Shown here one piece after another: positions 10,462 through 17,000 of a stretch of 24,040 nt of DNA. Source of the stretch: Lingula anatina (Eukaryota; Brachiopoda; Lingulata; Lingulida; Lingulidae); assembly GCF_001039355.2 (NCBI RefSeq), contig NW_019774591.1, positions 523,569 through 547,608 on the forward strand, in the 5' to 3' direction. How positions within the stretch are numbered: position 1 is the first letter of the stretch; the number at the start of each line of letters is the position of its first letter. The position numbers and the translations under genes were made by a program. Under the pieces are notes generated by a model. The model was not told the origin of the DNA. It saw nothing but the letters and a program-made list of their open reading frames with translations, and ran no database searches.

Positions 10462-11494
10462 TCCCCCTTCTCTCTCTCTCTTCACTTACCCTTGTGCTGG
10501 TAGCTACCTCCAGTGCCTCCTGCAACCTCCTCACTTCTTCCTCTGCCTGCAGTCTGGCCTCCTTATCTTCTTTTAGTTCCTTGCGACATCTCCCCAAGTC
10601 CCTGTTAAGTTTTTTCAATTCCCGTTCATTCACTTCATTTAACTGAGCTAGCTTCTCCTCTGCAAAATCAAAATTTGGCATAAAATAATTATAATGAAAA
10701 ATAAATGATAAGAAGAAATTAATAATAATAATAATAAAATATGAATTCTTTCCAATCATCAAGTATCAAGAAAACAGCTTTTCAGTAAACAATCTAATAT
10801 ATTCAGCGTTTCAAAACACAGCAAAAGAAAAAAACTCATGTCAAGCATAACAGAACTACACCATTTCTGCGACTGTTCACTTATCTGACGCTCAATTCTA
10901 CCTGTGACAATGGTCTCCTTCTTCCTCAAATCAACCTCTGCCTGCAGGGTGCAGATGTTCAACCTCAAGGACTGAATGATGCTCTCTAACTTGCAAACCC
11001 TGCTTACAAGTGTTTCATAATTTCTGGAAAAAAAATGTTTCCTACTATTTCAATATGTAACTTTCCAAATCTAAATTTTAAAATTTTTTCAAAGAATATC
11101 AATAAATTCCTATCTCCCCTAATTTATTAGACTTGTTATCTTATACCTAGAGAAAAATATGTTATACCCATACTGGGCCATACACATATTTCTTTTTAAA
11201 TGAAATCATCATAGTTTAACATTTTGTGTTCAGTTTGCCAAAAATACAAAAAATCTCTTAATCTACCAACCTGTGCAATATATCAGGATCTGCCATCCTC
11301 GGGGTGTAAGGTGACACCCTCTCCCCCCTGTGGTCTCTGTTTGGATTTGGATTCATTCCCATTTCTCTCAGAACAGAGACCAACCCCTTGGCATCCTCCT
11401 CTGCAGCTTGAAGACGTTGTGATAAGACATCCAAAGTCTGCTGCGGTGGGGAGTCATGAGCCAAGGGCATGGGAGGAATGGCTGCATAGGACAT
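111..11494 (-). CDS. CCDC150: CCDC150, coiled-coil domain-containing protein 150 (22 coding exons, C-terminus beyond left edge)
   Basis: A long, mostly alpha-helical protein. The joined exons (listed separately) give 3,321 nt, 1,107 residues, all in phase. Residues 1-70 are Pro/Asn-rich and probably disordered; from about residue 75 to the edge the chain is almost unbroken heptad-type sequence rich in Glu, Gln, Lys and Leu, with few Gly or Pro. The diagnostic stretch is LVSRVCKLESIIQSL (80-94), which I recognise from vertebrate CCDC150; the human protein is about 1,100 residues, so little should be missing. The molecular role of the family is poorly defined and I assign none. The last visible donor at 110 shows that at least one more exon lies to the left. 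A myosin, golgin or rootletin tail was considered, but the N-terminal motif and length fit CCDC150 better. Start ATG at 11494, with A at -3. Confidence 0.82.
385..459. repeat. Perfect 75-base palindrome (37-base arms, 1-base centre)
   Basis: Arms 385-421 and 423-459 are exact reverse complements around G422. The arm motif AGACGGTCAAAAAT also occurs in diverged form at about 338 and 481, so a small repeat family is clustered here. Confidence 0.97.
993..1030 (-). pseudogene. Partial copy of CCDC150 exon 21 3' end, dead donor
   Basis: Thirty-three of 38 bases match 1078-1115. The copy's donor reads GAAG|CTTACT instead of GAAG|GTTAGT, so it cannot splice. Flanking intronic bases are also similar, which places the duplication period at 85 bases. 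Confidence 0.85.
1078..1186 (-). CDS. CCDC150: CCDC150 coding exon 21 (residues 1022-1058)
   Basis: Encodes RQSQAQMEQAALEQRMMVEE through ARRMLK. Of several nearby AGs, the acceptor AATCCCAG at 1187 is the one that keeps frame with exon 20. Donor AAG|GTTAGT. The 3' end has a decayed copy in the next intron. Confidence 0.87.
1470..1636 (-). CDS. CCDC150: CCDC150 coding exon 20 (residues 967-1021)
   Basis: Encodes EARKREQELEELRRKTEEKL through SELVKS. Acceptor TATTTTAG, donor CCAG|GTACAC. Confidence 0.88.
1793..2087 (-). repeat. Five-copy 59-base tandem array of exon 19 3' end plus 5' splice site
   Basis: Copies start at 1793, 1852, 1911, 1970 and 2029, exactly 59 bases apart. The copy at 2029 is the real exon end. 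The 1911 and 2029 copies are identical, the 1970 copy differs only at its last base, and the 1852 copy is the most diverged. Each copy carries a donor, alternating GTAAGT and GTGAGT. A sixth fragment (CTGATTGGAG...ACTT) precedes 1793. Confidence 0.97.
2031..2192 (-). CDS. CCDC150: CCDC150 coding exon 19 (residues 913-966)
   Basis: Encodes VNVVQSFMSQIASLQAEIRG through EELHRKYR. Acceptor CTCATCAG, donor AGG|GTAAGT, phase 0. Its last 57 bases and the donor are repeated four more times downstream in the intron. Confidence 0.88.
2222..2276. repeat. (AAAT)n microsatellite with inverted (TTTA)n
   Basis: About seven AAAT units followed by TATTTATTTATTTA. The two halves could pair as a hairpin. Confidence 0.85.
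2490..2558 (-). CDS. CCDC150: CCDC150 coding exon 18 (residues 890-912)
   Basis: A 69-base exon encoding VIADEVKELERMRDEYAKKN then EEQ. Acceptor CAAACAG, donor CAG|GTATTA. Phase 0 at both ends, so skipping it would keep frame. Confidence 0.82.
2559..3095 (-). other. CCDC150 intron 17
   Basis: AT-rich intron between exons 17 and 18, with an (AAAT)n tract at 3025-3052 and a C8 run near 3013. No gene or further structure seen. Confidence 0.7.
3096..3290 (-). CDS. CCDC150: CCDC150 coding exon 17 (residues 825-889)
   Basis: Encodes VRKQNEELVSKNGELSRANH through EETISKLR. Acceptor GACCTAG, donor AGG|GTGAGG, phase 0. The exon itself begins GTAAGG, which resembles a donor. Confidence 0.88.
3536..3662 (-). 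CDS. CCDC150: CCDC150 coding exon 16 (residues 782-824)
   Basis: Encodes RGQELEERKQEVQSYEERLD through KTNKDITE. Acceptor CATTCCAG, donor GAG|GTAGGT. Confidence 0.87.
3663..4040 (-). other. CCDC150 intron 15
   Basis: AT-rich intron with no recognisable feature beyond splice signals. Confidence 0.65.
4041..4210 (-). CDS. CCDC150: CCDC150 coding exon 15 (residues 726-781)
   Basis: Encodes IGPLREALEKCKNDNIKMAN through LMEQLKEA. Acceptor GGCTTCAG, donor CCAG|GTAAAG. Confidence 0.88.
4464..4557 (-). CDS. CCDC150: CCDC150 coding exon 14 (residues 694-725)
   Basis: Encodes SQVQQAMHGMQKEVETLQAR through METLESNE. Acceptor GTTTCAG, donor GAG|GTGATA. Confidence 0.86.
4558..5055 (-). other. CCDC150 intron 13
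   Basis: AT-rich intron with a poly-C/ACC-rich patch near 4761-4785. Nothing else supported. Confidence 0.65.
5056..5225 (-). CDS. CCDC150: CCDC150 coding exon 13 (residues 638-693)
   Basis: Encodes GYSFQQSLSDAKEDNKKIAA through IVQLRKE. Acceptor GAGTGCAG, donor AAAG|GTAACA. Confidence 0.87.
5339..5474. mobile_element. MITE-like element with 16-base terminal inverted repeats
   Basis: Ends ATTCAATTCAATTCAA (5339-5354) and TTGAATTGAATTGAAT (5459-5474) are exact reverse complements. The interior holds further imperfect inverted pieces (TCAGAGTTAAC and GTTAAAACTCTGA). At 136 bases it is too short to code. A (GT)n tract precedes it. Because the ends are simple AATTC repeats, two inverted microsatellites are an alternative reading. 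Confidence 0.4.
5510..5701 (-). CDS. CCDC150: CCDC150 coding exon 12 (residues 574-637)
   Basis: Encodes AQNDLGNCKISLQRLESQLK through ALEERERQK. Acceptor ATTTCAG, donor AAG|GTAAGA, phase 0. Same length (192 nt) as exon 11. Confidence 0.88.
5702..6092 (-). other. CCDC150 intron 11
   Basis: AT-rich intron with a CA-rich patch near 6060-6080 beside the exon 11 donor. No gene seen. Confidence 0.65.
6093..6284 (-). CDS. CCDC150: CCDC150 coding exon 11 (residues 510-573)
   Basis: Encodes QAQHQVDHVIAEMTEQKNKL through NQALEGKYTK. Acceptor TTATTCAG, donor AAG|GTTTGT, phase 0. Starts with a run similar to exon 10 (VNQAVDGMAEE), hinting at internal repetition. Confidence 0.88.
6285..6711 (-). other. 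CCDC150 intron 10
   Basis: AT-rich. An open frame continues from exon 11 through its acceptor into this intron by chance. Nothing else supported. Confidence 0.65.
6712..6873 (-). CDS. CCDC150: CCDC150 coding exon 10 (residues 456-509)
   Basis: Encodes VNQAVDGMAEERTRLQAELQ through GAVEQQQ, phase 0 at both ends. The acceptor ATAACACAG directly follows an (ATT)n tract of about 42 bases in place of a normal pyrimidine tract. Donor CAG|GTACTG. Confidence 0.88.
6881..6922. repeat. (AAT)14 microsatellite forming the acceptor tract of exon 10
   Basis: Uninterrupted AAT repeat whose minus-strand (ATT)n lies within ten bases of the exon 10 acceptor. The rest of the intron (6923-7215) is AT-rich and featureless. 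Confidence 0.9.
7216..7393 (-). CDS. CCDC150: CCDC150 coding exon 9 (residues 396-455)
   Basis: Encodes NEQLRNQNKELKNDLDQQAK through KDKENLLEE. Acceptor TTCACAG, donor GAG|GTGAGG. Confidence 0.88.
7394..7823 (-). other. CCDC150 intron 8
   Basis: No gene; AT-rich, no clear repeat. Confidence 0.6.
7824..7933 (-). CDS. CCDC150: CCDC150 coding exon 8 (residues 360-395)
   Basis: Highly charged helix TEREEWEEKFKDQSEVVFVK and onward to KEELEGR. Acceptor ATTACAG, donor AGAAA|GTTAGT. Confidence 0.85.
7934..8410 (-). other. CCDC150 intron 7, distal part
   Basis: Less AT-rich than neighbouring introns (for example 8190-8345). This could be remnant mobile DNA, but no coding frame or terminal repeat was recognised. 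Confidence 0.5.
8423..8502 (-). repeat. Tandem array of the exon 7 splice donor
   Basis: CAG|GT(A)GGT-type donors occur with the intronic G at 8499, 8479, 8459 and 8442, in units of 20, 20 and 17 bases (GTAGGTATGACAAGGTTCAG and variants). The unit at the exon edge is the real donor. Confidence 0.85.
8500..8607 (-). CDS. CCDC150: CCDC150 coding exon 7 (residues 324-359)
   Basis: Encodes DTHIQLEQENSQLHKALISA through FEQQIQ. Acceptor AATACAG, donor CAG|GTAGGT, phase 0. The donor motif repeats three more times in the next 60 intronic bases. Confidence 0.87.
8608..8949 (-). other. CCDC150 intron 6
   Basis: Contains a (TTA)n/(TTTA)n tract at about 8748-8778. A short stretch near 8800-8850 (GTGGTCCGATGGCAAGTGC, then ATTCGAGAA) vaguely recalls tRNA-type A and B boxes. 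No functional RNA is supported. Confidence 0.5.
8950..9086 (-). CDS. CCDC150: CCDC150 coding exon 6 (residues 278-323)
   Basis: Encodes ESKKAKIQALENEKGLMVGE through GMQQLFDDHR. Acceptor TTTTCAG, donor AGG|GTTAGT. Confidence 0.88.
9178..9265 (-). pseudogene. Decayed copy of CCDC150 exon 5 3' end with donor
   Basis: Aligns without gaps to 9306-9393, offset 128. It includes CTATACAGCATTGAATTAGGT, which holds the exon end and GT. The copy carries an in-frame TAG (EEQL-stop-LYSIEL) and keeps a GTGTAG donor. About 40 unrelated bases separate the copies. Confidence 0.88.
9343..9472 (-). CDS. CCDC150: CCDC150 coding exon 5 (residues 235-277)
   Basis: Encodes VKTLSTDCSVLRQDGARARQ through EEQLKLYSIEL. 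Acceptor TTTTCAG, donor TTAG|GTATGG. The last 50 bases and the donor have a decayed copy 128 bases away in the following intron. Confidence 0.88.
9473..9982 (-). other. CCDC150 intron 4
   Basis: AT-rich intron without a recognisable feature. Confidence 0.65.
9983..10168 (-). CDS. CCDC150: CCDC150 coding exon 4 (residues 173-234)
   Basis: Encodes ADTANKVEDLKSTKQKLSRQ and a continuing coiled coil to EEVVEAERGE. Acceptor CCTCACAG, donor GAA|GTAAGG, phase 0. Confidence 0.88.
10387..10480. repeat. Compound (TC)n-(CA)27-(TC)n microsatellite
   Basis: The (CA)n core runs about 10407-10460, flanked by TC runs. It lies about ten bases inside the intron after the exon 3 donor. The rest of intron 3 (10169-10386) is AT-rich. 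Confidence 0.93.
10490..10659 (-). CDS. CCDC150: CCDC150 coding exon 3 (residues 116-172)
   Basis: Coiled coil beginning EEKLAQLNEVNERELKKLNR. Acceptor TTTTGCAG, donor AGG|GTAAGT. A compound (GA)n/(GT)n microsatellite starts about ten bases after the donor. Confidence 0.9.
10902..11023 (-). CDS. CCDC150: CCDC150 coding exon 2 (residues 75-115), signature motif
   Basis: Encodes NYETLVSRVCKLESIIQSL, the best conserved block of the family. Acceptor TTTTCCAG, donor ACAG|GTAGAA. Confidence 0.9.
11271..11494 (-). CDS. CCDC150: CCDC150 coding exon 1 (residues 1-74)
   Basis: Starts MSYAAIPPMPLAHDS and contains the helical TLDVLSQRLQAAEEDAKGLV, similar to the N-terminal helix of vertebrate CCDC150. 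Donor CACAG|GTTGGT. A possible acceptor (CATACTCAG) ends at 11498, so a non-coding exon may precede. Confidence 0.82.
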
Positions 11495-13029
11495 AGTCTG
11501 AGTATGTCATGCACCTTTACTAGTATTTGTTACGCTCGTTCATTGGAAATGGAGTCCTGTAAACTTAATGTAAAACAGAACTCTCTATGACTATATTCTG
11601 AACATTCAGTATATTCAGGACGTGCCAGTAACCTGCAAGTATTGGAACTCATATGCTTCTGATTCCACCTCCCATACTATAATCCCGTTCTTAATTAGCA
11701 TAAAAATAAAATAGATATAAAGAGTCCGAGTGTGAGAATCTGACAGTCGGTTGTAGTTTAAGCAAGTAACAACAGAAAACGAGAACAACTAGTTTTGTCA
11801 AATCAGCCAATCATTGGTTAAGAGCTATAACCCACTGTGTGTAAAATGAAGAATGTGCCTTTTCCTAGAATTTGTTATTAAATATCCAAATACGTCTGCA
11901 CACGATGACTTATTTCAAATTTTTACCTTTCAAAAGTTGAATTTTCCACCTATCTCAGCCATTTTGAAACAAACACAAAATTCTGAGATTTGATTGGCTG
12001 ACCTAATTTTCACTTCAAGACAAGCCAATGCCTTATTTTGTGAAGCTGCATATATACAGCTCGTTTGGGATGATCAATGGTCAACTGTACCCGTGCTTTT
12101 GCTTCAGAATCAAAATCAGTTATTCTCACCTTAATTTTCTCTTTAAATATTCTTAAAAAGCAGGGCCTGAAAAGCCACTTTCACTTCACGTGTTCTTATA
12201 TTTGAAAAAACAAACTAACAACAAAATGAAGAACACTTTTTATAATAATGATATTTTACTGCATTTTTAAACATTGGAAAATATTACATTTTACAATATT
12301 ATTTGTTATGGAAAACAGCTTTACATGTGAAAACAAGCTTTCTTCCACTACAATTTACCTCATTTTCATGACTCGGAACAAAGATAAGCATAGCTAAATA
12401 TATTTCAGTAAGGTGACATACATGTCCATAATTATATTTACAAACTTTTTCATAATTTTACATACACAGCCGTCAGTATCATTCCCCTTATTTCATCAAG
12501 TGAATATGGTACAAACATTCTTCGACATTTACACTTTACAATAGATTTTATGATAACATTTCACATTAGAGTCTTAGGCATTGAAGCCTCAGTCTTAAAT
12601 AAGCCCCATTTTACATCTACTTTGACTTGAAGGCTTACAGTATGACGATCCAGTTTGAAATTACTAGAACAAATATTCCTAGCCACCATATTTTACCTCA
12701 AATTGATTTGTAAATAATAAGAATATTTAGATTTGTAAACACCTGTTTGTTGACTTTCAATTGCATTAAAGAAAGATTTTACTAATAAAGAAAAAGAAGT
12801 CAAATCATAAGTGTCAAAATTTGATTAGCAAGTAACAACACACAGCAAAGAAAAAAATTAAGATCTCGCACAGTGGCTCTTAATGGTACAAACTCCACTT
12901 AAGGTCCGTTTTAGTCTGTCTTAACTCTTAAACTAATACATAAGAAAATTCAAATAAATAGAAAGTATGGGGAAAGACATTTCTGGAGAACACTGTGAAG
13001 ATGGCCATCACTTCACAACACAAAAACGG
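11495..13029. other. Intergenic region between WDR33 and CCDC150
   Basis: AT-rich and without a supported gene. It must contain the CCDC150 promoter and any 5' non-coding exon. CCAAT-type motifs cluster at 11807-11817 (CCAATCATTGG, both orientations), 11993-11997 and 12024-12028. A near-palindromic TATATA element (AGCTG...CAGCT) lies at 12044-12061. The 14-mer AGCAAGTAACAACA occurs at about 11761 and again at about 12827. Confidence 0.6.
11530..12061 (-). promoter_or_regulatory. Possible CCDC150 promoter with paired CCAAT boxes
   Basis: CCAAT motifs in both orientations and one TATATA element lie 300-560 bases upstream of the CCDC150 start codon. CCAAT pairs are typical NF-Y sites. Position relative to the gene is the main support; the transcription start is unknown. 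Confidence 0.3.
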
Positions 13030-13311
13030 AAGTCCAGCTCAATACTTTTATTAAATGGCCAATAAGCTTAGGTCCATCAGTGTCTGAAGAACCAGAAAAG
13101 TTTGAAAAAATCTTTGTATATTGCATATCTGCTCTGAATTGTACAACTCTGTTTATCTCCCACGTACCACAGGCATTTCTCTAAGTGCCTATCACCGCTG
13201 TCTTAGCATTCATGAGTGTCTCATATCTCCAGTCACCACTGCAGCTATTTTCCAGATCCTGCTCAGTGTCAAATTCACCTTTAAACAAACCAAATTCCTT
13301 TCCTTGACCTC
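13030..13311 (-). other. WDR33: WDR33 3' UTR (predicted)
   Basis: About 280 bases between the TGA and the expected cleavage zone, ending downstream of the only AATAAA I found on this strand in the intergenic region. The cleavage position is inferred. Confidence 0.5.
13047..13052 (-). terminator. WDR33: WDR33 polyadenylation signal AATAAA
   Basis: The minus strand reads AATAAAAGTATT. A U/GU-rich element (TTTTTGTGTTGTG, about 13008-13020) follows roughly 25-35 bases downstream. This is the usual spacing for a metazoan cleavage site. Confidence 0.65.
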
Positions 13312-14099
13312 TCAATACCCTCTCCCACCTCTCCACTGTCCTCGGGGAGGCCCTCCACGACCCGGCGGCCCACCTCTCCCAGGGGGAAGACCCCTGCCAC
13401 GTGGAGGACCCCCTCTACCCGGTGGTGGTGGCCCCCCTCGGCCTCCTGGGGGTCCACCTCTACCTGGGGGTCCACCCAAAAGACCTCGGGGCATTCCTCT
13501 GCCACCCCTGCCCCTGGGGGGTCCATACGATCCCATTTCCTCGCCTGGGCCTTCCTCCCAGGTTCTTTTCCTTCCCACGCCCATTTCACTGGGATCGCCA
13601 TGTTGTGACATGTAGCCCCCTCTACTGGGGGGCCTGTCACGCCTGTCATACTGTTCATCCTCATCATGGTGCATGTATCCTCCTCTCCCACGCCTTGGGG
13701 GGCCATTAGGGGAGCCTCTATAGCCCCTTTCTGGGGGGCCTCCTCTGCCCCTCAAAGGCCTACCTCGACCTCGATAATCTGGCCTCCCTCTGCCACCACC
13801 AGGGCCCATTTCATAGTGCCTTGGCCCCGGGTAATATCCCTGCTCATAGTCTTCCTCATACTGCTCCTCCTCTGGGTAATATTCAGCAGTCTCATCCTCG
13901 TACCCTTGTTCTTCCTCGTACCCACCATACTCCTCCATGTACCCACTGCCGTCGTCTTCACCATAATATTCCTCACCATATTCCTCTTCCTGAGGCTCCA
14001 TGAGACTAGGAGGGGCATCCCCTAACAGGCCACCTCCCCTGGGTCTAAGTTGCCGTGGGGGTGGGCCTTCTTGGCCATGAAAAAGAGGCCTCGGTTCAC
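13312..14099 (-). CDS. WDR33: WDR33 coding exon 17 (residues 635-896, stop), acidic Tyr block and RGG tail
   Basis: Residues 675-724 hold 13 Tyr and 21 Asp/Glu with no Lys or Arg. They are followed by RGG, RGRG and GGPP repeats to the C-terminal RGGRGY. The motif [14 protein letters not shown] matches human RKRPWHDGPG, confirming that this exon belongs to WDR33. Acceptor TTTTCAG; stop TGA at 13312-13314. The exon is GC-rich compared with the surrounding DNA. Confidence 0.92.
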
Positions 14100-17000
14100 C
14101 TGAAAACATGGTGGTGAACCAATAAAATTATCACATAGGGGCATTTAAGAAAAGTGTATATACAAGATCTCCCTGTTGCATGTCATTTTAGATATTTATA
14201 TTAGGTAGTATATATATTATAGCTATTTTTCACTTGTAATAAACACTTTCAAATAGTCAATTTTTTTGACCATCTTTAACAAAGTCAATGAAAAAGCAAA
14301 AAATAAGCTAATGTTTAAGTTTTTTTATTTTTTTTCATCTCTATACCTGGTCTCCCCCTGGGTCCAGGTAGGCGTGGTCCAAGAGGGCGTGGTCCAGGAT
14401 GATGATTCCCTGGGGGGTACCCCCTGTTATCCATTCCTGGTTCCCCATTTGGTCCTACATGGGATGGTCCTCCCATAGTTCCTGGGGGGTGGCCTGAGGG
14501 GGTGAGTGCCCCTCCTGTGGGTGATGTCAAACCTGCAGGACCTGGAATGAAATGGCTACTTATAGGCTCCCCTGGCCATTATATTTTGTTTTTCTGAATA
14601 AAGCACATATTGTGTAGGTTCTAAAAGTCGGAAGTTTTTGACAAGGTCAAAGTAGCATGAAAATCCATACCCAACGATGTAATATTTCATAGCAGTATGC
14701 AATTCCAGAACAAAGAAATTGCCCCCTGTAGATGAAGCTCACAGTGGGCCTAAACAGTATGATTATGGCACAAACCTGATGTTAGCGGTGGGCTTACACA
14801 GTTTGACTAGGGCATAAATAAAATTCCTGAGTGCCTTGTGGACCTCATGTTCGTTGTGGGCTTGAATGATATGGCTACGGTATAAACATTTACAATTTGC
14901 TTATCAACCACATCCTTGTGCATCTAAACTGTGGGCTTGAACAGTTTGGCAAGGGCATAAACAGTATTTATGAGTGCCTTGTGTGCTTAATGAGTATGAC
15001 TAGGGCATAAAGAACATTTACTGACCAGCCAACCTGGACGGCGTCTCCTGCGTTGTGGGACCATTTTGAGGACCATGGACATTCATATCCAGTAGACTGG
15101 GTGGACCTGATGGACAGAAGGAAAGGGTTAATTCCAGTTATACAATAGTACAGTCAATGAAAGGAAAACAAACCCGAAGTCATATTCATCAAAGGTCTAC
15201 TAAGTAGTATTGGCAACCTGAAAGACTGATCAGCAGTTGAGACAGATTGCACCAAGTCAAATTGTAAGAAAGACATGTTACAGTAGTTCTTCATCTGGCA
15301 TGACCTAAGTGAAGGGCATATTTGGAGCTGGGACTTCCTAGAATACTAGAAAATTATCATATACCCCAAAAAAAGAAATTTCGATAACTGAATTTTTTCT
15401 TGTGTCAAATTCTTACAGAGATTCACTTTGGCTAAAAGTGACATAACAAAATATAATGCTACTTACGTCCTTCTGTGGGAGTGGGTGCTGCCTTCTCTGG
15501 CGGGGCAGGTGATACTGCCACCACAGGGGTGTTCACATTGGTCTCCCAAGCCTGCTCAAATTTCTTAGGGACGGCGTGTGTCTGGGGATGTTTTCTCCTG
15601 CTGGCCATTTGTTGCTGTTGCATGGCATGATGCCTGTTGATGGCACTCTGCTGTTCCTCCTTCCAATCCAATCCTGGGATGGAGGGCATGGCTTCCTCAG
15701 GGGCTAAAAAAAAGGGAAGAGGGGAGGTGAGAGGAGGTAGATTTATTTCTCATCTTAATGATCAATTTTGACACTACTTCCTCAGGGGCTAAAAAAGGGA
15801 AGGGGGGGAGAGAGGAGAGGAATTTATTTCTTATCTTGATGATAAATTTTGACATAGCTATATTCATTTGTTTTTCATTTCAATTACCAATTTTTTGAAG
15901 AATTCAATATTTTACTTACGTTTAGGCTTGAGATGTTCAGCAACTCCATATTCTAGTCCCATGCCCGGAATCTTGGCAATGGACTGTATGTCATCTGAAA
16001 TATTTTTTTAAAAATACATATTTTGTGGGTGGTACAGGCATTTAATGACATTGGTTACTTCACTCAAGTCTGTTTGAGCCTTTGGAACCTGTACTGAAAT
16101 CTAATTATACCAGATCTCTAAAACGGGTAATCACTATGCTAGGTGGCACTGCTTTGCAAGAAAAGCTCCTTTGGAAAACCTACCATAATCAACATCTTCT
16201 CCCATCCCTACTGGCAATGTATTCAGATTGTACTTGTCCCTCATGTGGTCTCCCGGCCTATTCCTGGTCCAGAATTTACTGAAAGAACAAAGCCAAATTT
16301 GGTTTGAGCCATTTCCAATATCACAATATCACAAGATCAAAAGATCACAGGCAAAGCTACCAGATAACAATCCTATGTGATGAACCTGAACATGTATCAC
16401 AGCATATGAAAAGGGAGAAGGTCTTTCTTTAACTAAAGATGGTTTGATGAAATCTCCATACCAAAGTAGCACTTATCCAACAAGCGGGCAAATATGAAAA
16501 TTTGAAAATTAAGAAACAGAGAAGAGTCAAAGGTTTTGAAACTGAGCGAAACTTTTGTTTTCTTCGGAGGTCAACATACGTGCTGTGATCGTTGGATCCG
16601 GATACTAAGATATGACCCATTGGATGCCAGGCCAGGTCCCAGATTATCTGATCATGAGCTTCGTCCATACCTCCAACTTCTTTGTCAGTCCTGAGGAAAT
16701 GCACATAAAATGTTATGTCAAATACATGTTAATATTCACAGCATTTCTTGTTTTAAGGTCTTTGTAAGAATATGGAAAACTTTAGAATTATAAATTAATT
16801 AGTTTCAATCAAAATGCACTCAGTTTGCTTATCAACCATGTCCATGTTTTCTGTAAGTGCCAGTAAAACCAGACAAGAAACTGGTAAATTAATCAGTGCC
16901 AGACATACCTTTTGCTGTTACCCCAGCAGGTGCCTGCTGGCACAAGTGTTCTCCACAGTCGGACAACTAGAATTTAAGTCCTACTACTCTTTTTTAAAAT

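Noticed and set aside
111-11494. Myosin heavy chain, golgin or rootletin as identity of the coiled-coil gene
   Set aside because: No motor or GRIP domain, and the N-terminal SRVCKLESIIQSL motif and overall length fit CCDC150.
13121-13709. Long open frames on the plus strand opposite the WDR33 terminal exon
   Set aside because: They are the antisense of Gly/Pro/Arg-rich codons, which rarely give stops. The minus-strand frame has matching splice sites and family motifs; the plus frames do not.
13666-14025. Plus-strand hydrophobic frame rich in Leu, Val and Ile
   Set aside because: It is the reverse complement of the Tyr/Glu-rich block; the apparent membrane-like character is a shadow of GAA and TAT codons.
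14898-16845. Dispersed repeat suggested by TTTGCTTATCAACCA at about 14898 and 16826
   Set aside because: The match is only 15 bases and flanks differ; chance is plausible in AT-rich DNA.
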